Assembly (NCBI GenBank): GCA_050247895.1
Contig: JBFWTJ010000255.1
Coordinates: 1 to 5,425, forward strand
Source: CAVPEW01 sp050247895
GTDB taxonomy: Bacteria; Actinomycetota; Acidimicrobiia; Acidimicrobiales; VFJN01
DNA: 5,425 nt
Direction of reading: 5' to 3'
Position numbers and translations under genes: made by a program. The notes beneath the pieces are model-generated. The model did not search any database and was not told the DNA's origin. It saw only the letters and a program-made list of their open reading frames with translations. This document shows positions 1-4,234 of this stretch, one piece after another (the first letter of the stretch is position 1; each line of letters starts with the position of its first letter).

Positions 1-72
1 TTCGTGCGCCCATCGGTGGTTCGCCGCGATGGAAGCGATGAGCTTCCGCTCGTCGGGGTGCTTGGACGCCAA
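1..72 (-). CDS. Unrecognised protein, N-terminal fragment (runs off left edge)
   Basis: Only the first 24 codons are in the window; the frame stays open to the left edge. I place the start at the TTG at 72-70. An in-frame TGA lies at 114-112, no ATG or GTG occurs between it and this TTG, and GGGGGAG (84-78) sits 5 nt upstream. The visible peptide is hydrophilic and probably helical and contains ERKLIASIAANHRWAHE. From memory, short actinobacterial proteins of unknown function near integrases and replication genes often carry a similar 'RLIA..AAH..WA' segment near the N-terminus, but I cannot name a family. It is the third gene of the probable integrase operon, 87 nt after the preceding stop. 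The function is unknown. The existence of the gene is fairly well supported by ribosome site, spacing and codon use. Confidence 0.55.
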   Translation of the reverse strand, partial: MASKHPDERKLIASIAANHRWAHE

Positions 73-77
73 CAGCG

Positions 78-84
78 CTCCCCC
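78..84 (-). promoter_or_regulatory. Ribosome binding site inside a small hairpin
   Basis: GGGGGAG read on the minus strand lies 5 nt before the TTG start at 72. Its last five bases form the 3' arm of a 5-bp stem (CTCCC at 92-88, loop 87-83, GGGAG at 82-78). The hairpin could therefore mask the ribosome site. The site is clear; the regulatory role is inference. Confidence 0.5.
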
Positions 85-159
85 TTCGGGAGAACTGAGG
101 CGGCCTAACCCTCACGTGCATGCCCATCCGGGACCGCCCCTATGAAGTTGAGCGAAATG

Positions 160-552
160 CTACCCGCGGCGGTCGGGTGTGGCGGGGACTCTGGTGGTTC
201 GCGTTCGGTCCAGCTCGGTTGGATCGATCCTCGCTGTCACGACGCCGCCGTGAGTTGGGCATTCAGCAGAGAGCGTGTGGGGGCGCCGGAGGACCTTGTT
301 CGCTCCGCCGACGCCTTGTTCTCGACGGCCATCCGTACCGCGTGGCCGGGCCGCACGCGGGTACCAAATGAGCTGGCCGTGTCCGATGACTTGTGGATCA
401 GCACCGGCGGCGATCCATCCCACTTCCTGCTGGACCCGCTGAGCGGCGCAGGCGGAGCAGTAGGCAATCAGGACGATTGGAAACCTCGTTGGCCCGGAGG
501 CAGCCGCGACCGGGTGCTTGATGGTCCGAAACTCCAGAGTTCGCTTCGTCAC
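160..552 (-). CDS. Small Cys/His protein, probably zinc-binding, coupled to the integrase
   Basis: A 130-aa protein starting at GTG 552. The start overlaps the integrase stop by 4 bp (GTGA, 552-549), the usual arrangement for translational coupling, and GGAG (563-560) lies 7 nt upstream. It contains CSAC (Cys32, Cys35) and, about 60 residues later, CPTH (Cys98, His101), a plausible four-ligand zinc site. The first 45 residues look like a compact folded segment; residues 65-90 and the C-terminal 20 are Arg/Pro/Gly-rich and probably disordered. There is no signal peptide or membrane segment. Codon third positions are less strictly G/C than in the genes at 2211-5179, which fits acquired DNA. The position directly behind the integrase suggests a small DNA-binding or accessory protein of the element, for example an excision factor, but the fold is not recognised and that role is inference. 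The reading frame itself is well supported. Confidence 0.6.
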   Translation of the reverse strand: MTKRTLEFRTIKHPVAAASGPTRFPIVLIAYCSACAAQRVQQEVGWIAAGADPQVIGHGQLIWYPRAARPRGTDGRREQGVGGANKVLRRPHTLSAECPTHGGVVTARIDPTELDRTRTTRVPATPDRRG

Positions 553-1574
553 AGTCGGTCTCCGAGGTTGATGCGCCGGGCTGCTGCCTCGGCTCGGGCC
601 GCCGCGGCGGAGTGGCCGTAGCGGTGGGCCATGGCGGTGGACTTCCAGCCGGCGAGGTACATGAGCTCGCCTTCGGACACGCCGGCGGAGCGGGATTCAT
701 GGGCCCAGGTGTGGCGGAACCGGTGGGGGTTGATGTGGTTGATCCCTGCTTCCTGGCAGCGGCGGCGGAGGAGCTGGGCGACGCCGGACTCCTTCAGGGC
801 GCCCTTGCGGGACAGCCACAGCGCCGGAGAGGCGGCGTAGGTGTGGTCCTTGCGCTCGCGCAGGTACCGCGAGAGCGCCTCGGCGGTCGAGGGGGACAGG
901 GGGACGATCCGGGTGCCGGTCTTGCCGGTCAGCGTGAGCCGGTCCTGACGGCGGTCGAAGTCGACGACCCGGAGGTTGAGCAGCTCGCCGAGCCGGGCGC
1001 CGGTGTCGAACAGGACCCGGATCATGGCCTCGTCGCGCCGGGCTTCGAACTGGTCCCGGGCCTTGAGCCCCGGCGAGCCCTTCCGGGCCTTGGCCGTGTC
1101 GTAGGCGGCCTTGCAGGCGCCGATGAGCGTGCGGACGTCGTCCATCTCGACGACGGGGATGGGCGTGGGCCTGTCCTCGCCGGGGGTGTCGGCCTTGGCG
1201 AAGGGGCTCTCGACCTCGAACTCCTTGGCCCACCAGGAGAAGAAGGGGCGGAGGTTCACGAATCGGATCCGGCGCGTCGAGGGCGTGACCAGCCGGGGGA
1301 CCTTCTCGCCGGTCTCGGGGTCGGTGTCGTAGACGACCTGGCCGTTGCGGACCACCGGGGCGGTCAGCATGTCGTCGAGCCACCGGTTGATCGTGCGGTG
1401 GTCCACCGCGGCAGGGTCGGGTGGCAGGCCGGCGGCCAGCGCGTAGTCCCAGAACGACTCGAAGCTCTTCCGATAGACCTCGAGGGTGGCGGGGGAGCGG
1501 TTGCGGCGGGCGAGGGACCGGCGGAAGTCGTCCCACAGGTCCTCCAGCTCGTCCGGGTACCTCTCCAATCTCAT
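549..1574 (-). CDS. Tyrosine recombinase / phage-type integrase
   Basis: A 341-aa site-specific recombinase, expected to integrate and excise a mobile element by strand exchange through a covalent 3'-phosphotyrosine. Residues about 11-120 match an N-terminal SAM-like core-binding domain (SPATLEVYRKSFESFWDYA; RRIRFVNLRPFFSWW). Residues about 140-330 form the catalytic domain. The catalytic set looks complete: Arg194 (DTGARLGELLNL), Lys218 in the beta-hairpin (LTGKTGTRIVPL), His284 and Arg287 (HRFRH), Trp310 replacing the commoner His (AGWKS), and Tyr319 (HRYGH). The C-terminal tail (ARRINLGDRL) resembles that of many actinobacterial element integrases. The ATG at 1574 has no good Shine-Dalgarno sequence but lies 8 nt after a TACGCT box, suggesting leaderless transcription. 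It faces away from the tRNA at 1650-1723 and is the first gene of a leftward operon. Length and motifs suggest an intact enzyme. A Xer-type housekeeping role is unlikely given the tRNA and operon context. Confidence 0.95.
   Translation of the reverse strand: MRLERYPDELEDLWDDFRRSLARRNRSPATLEVYRKSFESFWDYALAAGLPPDPAAVDHRTINRWLDDMLTAPVVRNGQVVYDTDPETGEKVPRLVTPSTRRIRFVNLRPFFSWWAKEFEVESPFAKADTPGEDRPTPIPVVEMDDVRTLIGACKAAYDTAKARKGSPGLKARDQFEARRDEAMIRVLFDTGARLGELLNLRVVDFDRRQDRLTLTGKTGTRIVPLSPSTAEALSRYLRERKDHTYAASPALWLSRKGALKESGVAQLLRRRCQEAGINHINPHRFRHTWAHESRSAGVSEGELMYLAGWKSTAMAHRYGHSAAAARAEAAARRINLGDRL
560..563 (-). promoter_or_regulatory. Ribosome binding site for the small Cys/His protein
   Basis: GGAG on the minus strand, inside the last codons of the integrase gene and 7 nt before the GTG at 552. 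Together with the GTGA stop/start overlap it fixes the start of the downstream gene. Confidence 0.6.
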
Positions 1575-1576
1575 GC

Positions 1577-1605
1577 TTTACGAGCGTAATGCAATCGTGT
1601 ACGCT
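1577..1605 (+). promoter_or_regulatory. Probable tRNA promoter
   Basis: TTTACG (1577-1582, four of six matches to TTGACA) and TACGCT (1600-1605, TAnnnT type) are separated by exactly 17 bp. Transcription would begin near 1612, leaving a leader of about 38 nt before the mature tRNA at 1650. This is the only good sigma-70-type pair upstream of the tRNA, and it starts 3 bp from the integrase start codon. Confidence 0.45.
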
Positions 1606-1607
1606 CG
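1581..1607. repeat. Inverted repeat between integrase and tRNA, possible operator
   Basis: CGAGCGTA (1581-1588) and TACGCTCG (1600-1607) are perfect 8-bp inverted arms separated by 11 bp, centred near 1594. Each arm contains TACGCT in the orientation pointing outward, so the arms coincide with the predicted -10 boxes of two divergent promoters. The spacing puts equivalent bases of the two arms about two helical turns apart, suitable for a dimeric DNA-binding protein or an integrase arm site. The repeat is seen directly; the role is inferred. Confidence 0.6.
1583..1588 (-). promoter_or_regulatory. Probable -10 box of a leaderless integrase promoter
   Basis: TACGCT on the minus strand ends 8 nt before the ATG at 1574. 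A TAnnnT box 6-8 nt before the start codon is the known arrangement for leaderless transcripts in actinobacteria. The hexamer 17 bp upstream (TGGCCG) is a poor -35 match. This box overlaps the spacer of the opposing tRNA promoter. Confidence 0.4.
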
Positions 1608-1633
1608 GCCACGACCGAGAGGAATCAGCGGTT

Positions 1634-1643
1634 GAGCAGGGGA
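1634..1643 (+). repeat. Duplicate of a tRNA internal segment
   Basis: GAGCAGGGGA here is identical to 1672-1681 inside the tRNA (3' D-stem strand plus 5' anticodon-stem strand). Similarity continues with small differences on both sides: GGTT against GGTCA before, and TTC against CTC after. The copies are 38 bp apart in the same orientation, and the upstream one lies between the divergent promoter and the tRNA. It may be a remnant of an integrase core site or of an earlier integration, or chance. Confidence 0.5.
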
Positions 1644-1649
1644 TTCGTC

Positions 1650-1723
1650 GGGCCTGTAGCTCAGTTGGTCAGAGCAGGGGACTCATAATCCCTCGGTCGT
1701 GGGTTCGATCCCCACCGGGCCCA
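1650..1723 (+). tRNA. tRNA with anticodon CAT; tRNA-Ile2 likelier than elongator tRNA-Met
   Basis: A complete cloverleaf of 74 nt including the discriminator A1723. The acceptor stem is GGGCCTG with CGGGCCC, including one T-G wobble. The D-arm is GCTC/GAGC, the anticodon stem is GGGGA with TCCCT (one G-T), and the anticodon loop is CTCATAA with CAT at 1684-1686. The variable loop is 5 nt, and the T-arm is GTGGG/CCCAC with loop TTCGATC. The 3' CCA is not encoded (CTC follows). It is not an initiator: it has none of the three G-C pairs at the base of the anticodon stem, and its first acceptor pair G1-C72 is intact. Between elongator Met and Ile2, the acceptor pairs C4-G69 and C5-G68 match the determinants known for the lysidine synthetase TilS in E. 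coli, and the GGGCCT acceptor start resembles actinobacterial tRNA-Ile(GAT). I therefore favour Ile2, which would read AUA codons, but this needs comparison with the genome's other CAT tRNAs. Confidence 0.93.
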
Positions 1724-2007
1724 CTCCACGACGAACACCGGGACCTCAAGGCCCCAGCGGGGCGAGGGATCCGGCGGCGGAATCCAGCGCCTTGTCGGAC
1801 AGATCCGCGGCGTTCTGTCGGGCGAACTCGCGGTCATCTGCCGGCCGGATCCGCGGGCCCTCCGGCAGGCGAGATCGCGGGCCGCACCACGCGGAGGAGG
1901 TACTCGCCGGCCGCCGTTCCGGGCAGGCATGCCGATGACGCGCTGGCACGACTTCCTGCTCGACCGGGCCTGGCGCTGCCAGCGCGAGCGGGGCGTCCTG
2001 CCGCTGG
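1724..2007. other. Region without a convincing gene, possible coding remnant
   Basis: This stretch lies between the tRNA and the membrane-protein gene. No frame has a start, ribosome site and stop that agree. Two overlapping minus-strand frames have G/C-rich third positions and protein-like stretches. One contains EYLLRVVRPAISPA and stops at about 1829. The next contains DDREFARQNAADLSDKALD and ends at a TGA at 1748-1746. Joined by a frameshift they could be the decayed end of one gene. The plus-strand peptide beginning MTRWHDFLLDRAWRCQRE at 1935 also has strongly G/C third positions but no stop before it enters antisense of real genes. A small hairpin (CTGGC 1970-1974, GCCAG 1978-1982) could end the leftward transcript from 2008. 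I do not assign a gene here. Confidence 0.3.
1751..1763 (+). terminator. Possible tRNA terminator hairpin
   Basis: GCCCC (1751-1755) and GGGGC (1759-1763) form a 5-bp all-GC stem with a 3-nt loop, 28 nt after the tRNA. No T-run follows, which is common for terminators in high-GC actinobacteria but leaves this a weak call. Confidence 0.25.
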
Positions 2008-2205
2008 TCAGTCGTCGGGTGTGGCCTCGGCGGCGCCGGAGGCCGCGGGGACCAGGGGCCGGCGAGGCTCTCGCACGCCGGAGGGGCCGGGTCCGGGACC
2101 CGGGCCGGGATGGGCGGCGCGCCGTCGGCGACGCCGGGTCAGCACGGCCGTCACCAGCGCGGCCGCCGCGGCCAGCGGAGCCAGGACGCGACCGCGGCCC
2201 GCCAC
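2008..2205 (-). CDS. Small single-pass membrane protein
   Basis: A 65-aa protein if it starts at the GTG at 2205, which has GGGGAGG (2222-2216) 10 nt upstream and begins 5 nt after the preceding gene's stop. An upstream in-frame GTG at 2229 would add 8 residues and overlap that gene by 19 nt; I prefer the shorter form because of the ribosome site. Residues about 7-22 (VLAPLAAAAALVTAVL) form a short hydrophobic helix followed at once by a run of six arginines, so the N-terminus should face outside and the tail the cytoplasm. The tail continues with Pro-Gly repeats (PGPGPGPG) and an acidic end, probably disordered. It is co-directional with the 187-aa gene. No family is recognised. Low complexity makes it hard to separate from chance, but the membrane helix plus Arg stop-transfer pattern and the spacing support a real gene. 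Confidence 0.55.
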   Translation of the reverse strand: MAGRGRVLAPLAAAAALVTAVLTRRRRRRAAHPGPGPGPGPSGVREPRRPLVPAASGAAEATPDD

Positions 2206-2210
2206 GGCGG

Positions 2211-2774
2211 CTACGCCTCCCCGAGCCACGCCGGGGCGTGGGAGAGCAGGTGGTGGCTGACGTCCGAGCAGCGGTCGAGCACGTCGCAGAGCTGCTCGCG
2301 GCCCTCGAAGACCGAGGCCAGGGACACCTCGATCCGGGCCACGATGGTCAGGCTGCGCTCCGGCGCGTCGGTCACCGACGGGTAGGAGTCGATGGCCGAG
2401 ACCTCGAGGGGAAGGTCGGGCCCCCCGATGCCGGCCAGCTCGGTGGCCAGCAACAGCAGGTCGGGGCCGTTGGGCAGCGGCGGCAGCGACCAGGTGAACA
2501 GCAGCGGGAAGTGGAAGGTGTCGGGCGGGTCCTCGTCGTCGGCCAGGCCGGCGACCAGGTCCTCGAAGGACAGCAGCGTGCGGGGGTCGACCTCCAGGGA
2601 GAGGTGCAGGTCGAGCGGCCCGCCGCAGGCCTCCTCGGGGTGCAGGTCGACCTCCCAGGCCTGGCGCAGCGAGTAGGTCTCGACGAAGTGGCGCTCGTCG
2701 TGGAGGTGGAAGCCGTGGTCGACGGCGTGGTCCTTCAGGTCGGCCACGAAGCCGGCGATGTCGATAGCTGCCAC
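2211..2774 (-). CDS. Unrecognised soluble acidic protein
   Basis: A 187-aa protein starting at GTG 2774, the only sensible start near the point where coding character begins; no strong Shine-Dalgarno sequence is seen. The open frame continues upstream to 3500, but that part is antisense to the phosphatase gene. There is no signal peptide or membrane helix. The protein is rich in Asp, Glu, Leu and His. It has alternating hydrophobic/acidic stretches that look like beta-strands (PLDLHLSLEVD, SLTIVARIEVSL), a central Pro-rich segment (FPLLFTWSLPPLPNGPDLLLL, 89-109) and a C-terminal helix with two Cys (CDVLDRCSD). I do not recognise a family and see no catalytic motif. It is divergent from the phosphatase, with 57 bp between start codons, and upstream of the small membrane protein, with which it probably forms an operon. 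Codon use matches the backbone genes. Confidence 0.75.
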   Translation of the reverse strand: MAAIDIAGFVADLKDHAVDHGFHLHDERHFVETYSLRQAWEVDLHPEEACGGPLDLHLSLEVDPRTLLSFEDLVAGLADDEDPPDTFHFPLLFTWSLPPLPNGPDLLLLATELAGIGGPDLPLEVSAIDSYPSVTDAPERSLTIVARIEVSLASVFEGREQLCDVLDRCSDVSHHLLSHAPAWLGEA

Positions 2775-2818
2775 GGGATCAAGCCTGCCATGGTCGTCGG
2801 CACGAAAGCCGCTCAGCG

Positions 2819-2824
2819 TACCCT
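2819..2824 (+). promoter_or_regulatory. Probable -10 box, leaderless phosphatase transcript
   Basis: TACCCT ends 7 nt before the ATG at 2832, the arrangement typical of actinobacterial leaderless transcripts. There is no Shine-Dalgarno sequence before that ATG. No recognisable -35 box is found 16-19 bp upstream. The match supports 2832 over the in-frame ATG at 2790. Confidence 0.4.
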
Positions 2825-2831
2825 CCTGCCC

Positions 2832-3605
2832 ATGCGCGACGAGGTGCTGATGGAGGTCCTGCACGAGGCGGCGACGGCGGTGCGCGCCGTGCTCGACCGG
2901 CTCGACGACTGGGGCCTGGCCGGGACCCGGGACGGCCAGTACCGCAGCGACCTCGCCGCCGACGAGGCCGCCCTCGCCGTGCTCGAGGGCGCCGGCCTGG
3001 GCGTCCTGTCCGAGGAGTCGGGCCTGCGCCACGGCGACCGGGAGGTCGTGGTGGTCCTGGACCCGGTCGACGGGTCGACGAACGCCAGCCGGGACCTCCC
3101 CTGGTACGCCACCAGCCTCTGCGCCGTCGACCCGGACGGGCCCCGGGCCGCGGTCGTGGTCAACCAGGCCGACGGGTCGCGCTTCGCCGCGCTCCGTGGT
3201 GGGGGAGCGACCCTCGACGACCGGCCCATCCGGCCCTCGGCCTGCACATCGCTGGGCACGGCCCTCGTCGGCCTGTCCGGCTACCCGCGCCGCTACCTGG
3301 GTTGGAAGCAGTACCGGACGCTGGGCGCGGCCGCGCTCGACCTGTGCGCGGTGGCCTCGGGCCGGCTCGACGCCTACCTCGACTGCAGCCGTGACGCCCA
3401 CGGCTCGTGGGACTACCTGGGCGGCCTGCTGGTGTGCACCGAGGCGGGTGCGGTGGTGCAGGACGCGCACGACCGGGACCTGGTCGTCGTCGACGACCAC
3501 GACGCTCGGCGCACCCCGCTGGCCGCGGCCACGCCGGTCCTGCTGGCCGAGGTCGTCGCCGGGCGCCGGACCCTCGACGACCCGGGGGTGCAGAGCCGGA
3601 TCTGA
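2832..3605 (+). CDS. Inositol-monophosphatase-family phosphatase
   Basis: A 257-aa member of the metal-dependent phosphatase superfamily (inositol-1-phosphatase, histidinol-phosphatase HisN, PAP phosphatase CysQ, fructose-bisphosphatase). These hydrolyse small phosphate monoesters with Mg2+ in the cytoplasm. The metal-binding motifs are in order: Glu61-Glu62 (LSEESG), Asp77-Pro-Val-Asp80-Gly-Ser-Thr83 (LDPVDGSTN), and Trp193-Asp194 with Glu204-Ala-Gly (SWDYLGGLLVCTEAG). An Asp-rich start (SDLAADEAAL, about 39-48) replaces the usual T-x-x-D segment. The length is normal for the family. I chose the ATG at 2832 because the family's first helix begins there (MRDEVLMEVLHEA) and a TAnnnT box lies 7 nt upstream. 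An in-frame ATG at 2790 would add 14 residues. The substrate cannot be told from sequence; inositol phosphate, histidinol phosphate and PAP all remain possible. A strong hairpin follows the stop, so it is probably transcribed alone. Confidence 0.92.
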   Translation: MRDEVLMEVLHEAATAVRAVLDRLDDWGLAGTRDGQYRSDLAADEAALAVLEGAGLGVLSEESGLRHGDREVVVVLDPVDGSTNASRDLPWYATSLCAVDPDGPRAAVVVNQADGSRFAALRGGGATLDDRPIRPSACTSLGTALVGLSGYPRRYLGWKQYRTLGAAALDLCAVASGRLDAYLDCSRDAHGSWDYLGGLLVCTEAGAVVQDAHDRDLVVVDDHDARRTPLAAATPVLLAEVVAGRRTLDDPGVQSRI

Positions 3606-3611
3606 CGGTGG

Positions 3612-3656
3612 ACGGCCCGGCCTCGGTGGCGGCAGGTGCCCCCGGGGCCGGGCCGT
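3612..3656 (+). terminator. Strong hairpin after the phosphatase gene, likely terminator
   Basis: The arms 3612-3626 and 3642-3656 pair over 15 bp with one G-T pair; the outer 11 bp (ACGGCCCGGCC with GGCCGGGCCGT) are perfect. The loop is 15 nt. It begins 6 nt after the TGA at 3605. There is no T-run, as is common in high-GC actinobacteria. The last base of the stem is the first base of the TAGGCT box of the Nudix gene, so the terminator and the next promoter abut. Confidence 0.6.
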
Positions 3657-3661
3657 AGGCT
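3656..3661 (+). promoter_or_regulatory. Probable -10 box, leaderless Nudix transcript
   Basis: TAGGCT ends 6 nt before the GTG at 3668, and there is no Shine-Dalgarno sequence. Its TAG is also the in-frame stop just upstream of the gene. No -35 match is visible at the usual distance, where the terminator hairpin lies. Confidence 0.4.
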
Positions 3662-3667
3662 CGCGCC

Positions 3668-4195
3668 GTGGTCGCGCTCGTCCACCGCCTCCTGCTCCAG
3701 CTGTTCCGCCGGCTCCCGGTTCGCGCCCGCCGGCGGGTCGTACGGCTGGTGGCGCCGACCTTCACCGTCGGGGCGATGTGCTTCGTGGAGCGCGACGACG
3801 GGCGGCTCCTGCTCGTCCAGCTCTCGTACCGGAACCGCTGGGGCGTGCCCGGCGGTCTGCTGAAGCGGGGCGAGGCCGCGGCGTCGGCGGCGGTGCGCGA
3901 GACCCGGGAGGAGGTCGGTCTCGACGTCGTCCTGCTGGGGGAGCCGGCGGTGGTCGTCGAGCCGCAGGCCCGTCGGGTCGACGTCGTCTACCGGGCCCGG
4001 CCCGCCCCCGGGGCCGATCCCGATCGGGCCACGGCCCGGTCGCCCGAGATCGTCCGGACCGGCTGGTTCCACCCCGACGCCCTGCCCGAGCTCCAGGCCG
4101 AGACCAGTGGCGCGCTCGTGGCCATGGCACGAGCCGCCCGCTCTCCGTCGGCGCCCGTGCTGCCCGACGCCCTGCGCCGGGCCACCGGCACCTGA
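3668..4195 (+). CDS. Nudix hydrolase
   Basis: A 175-aa Nudix-superfamily protein. These enzymes hydrolyse nucleoside diphosphates linked to another moiety, using Mg2+ held by the Nudix box. The box is complete and perfect: Gly63, Glu69, Arg77-Glu78, Glu81-Glu82, Gly84 (GLLKRGE ... RETREEVGL). It follows the typical WGVPGG strand (residues 58-63). The first 30 residues are basic and amphipathic (LLLQLFRRLPVRARRRVVRLV), a possible membrane-surface or nucleic-acid contact not part of the core fold. The fold itself begins at about residue 31 (TFTVGAMCFV). The C-terminal 20 residues are probably disordered. GTG at 3668 is the first start after an in-frame TAG at 3656. The substrate cannot be assigned. 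It converges on the sigma factor gene with 39 bp between stops and is separated from the phosphatase by a terminator-like hairpin. Confidence 0.93.
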   Translation: MVALVHRLLLQLFRRLPVRARRRVVRLVAPTFTVGAMCFVERDDGRLLLVQLSYRNRWGVPGGLLKRGEAAASAAVRETREEVGLDVVLLGEPAVVVEPQARRVDVVYRARPAPGADPDRATARSPEIVRTGWFHPDALPELQAETSGALVAMARAARSPSAPVLPDALRRATGT

Positions 4196-4197
4196 CG

Positions 4198-4233
4198 CCC
4201 CGCGCCGGCTGTGCCGAGCGGGCTGCGGCGGGG
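4198..4233. terminator. Possible bidirectional terminator between convergent genes
   Basis: CCCCGC (4198-4203) and GCGGGG (4228-4233) form a 6-bp GC stem around a 24-nt loop with little internal pairing. It fills the 39-bp gap between the Nudix and sigma stops. It is weak thermodynamically and lacks T-runs; position is the main argument. Confidence 0.25.
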
Positions 4234-4234
4234 T

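Noticed and set aside
142..621. Plus-strand frame of 159 codons over the small Cys/His gene
   Set aside because: It has no ribosome site and a low-complexity C-terminus, and it overlaps the integrase end. The minus frame has both ribosome site and stop/start coupling.
612..1589. Long plus-strand frame over the integrase
   Set aside because: The Val/Gly/Ala/Glu-rich translation is the usual mirror of a GC-rich gene; the minus strand carries the full recombinase catalytic set.
1661..1930. Minus-strand frame ending in GSNPRPRDYESPALTN
   Set aside because: That peptide is the antisense translation of the tRNA, a well-known annotation artefact; the rest has no ribosome site.
1929..2831. N-terminal extension of the phosphatase back to 1929
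   Set aside because: The frame is open, but 2008-2774 is coding on the other strand, the extension is Arg/Gly/Pro-rich low-complexity sequence, and the phosphatase family begins at about 2832.
2775..3500. Upstream extension of the 187-aa minus-strand protein
   Set aside because: It is antisense to the phosphatase, whose catalytic motifs are certain; coding character on the minus strand stops at 2774.
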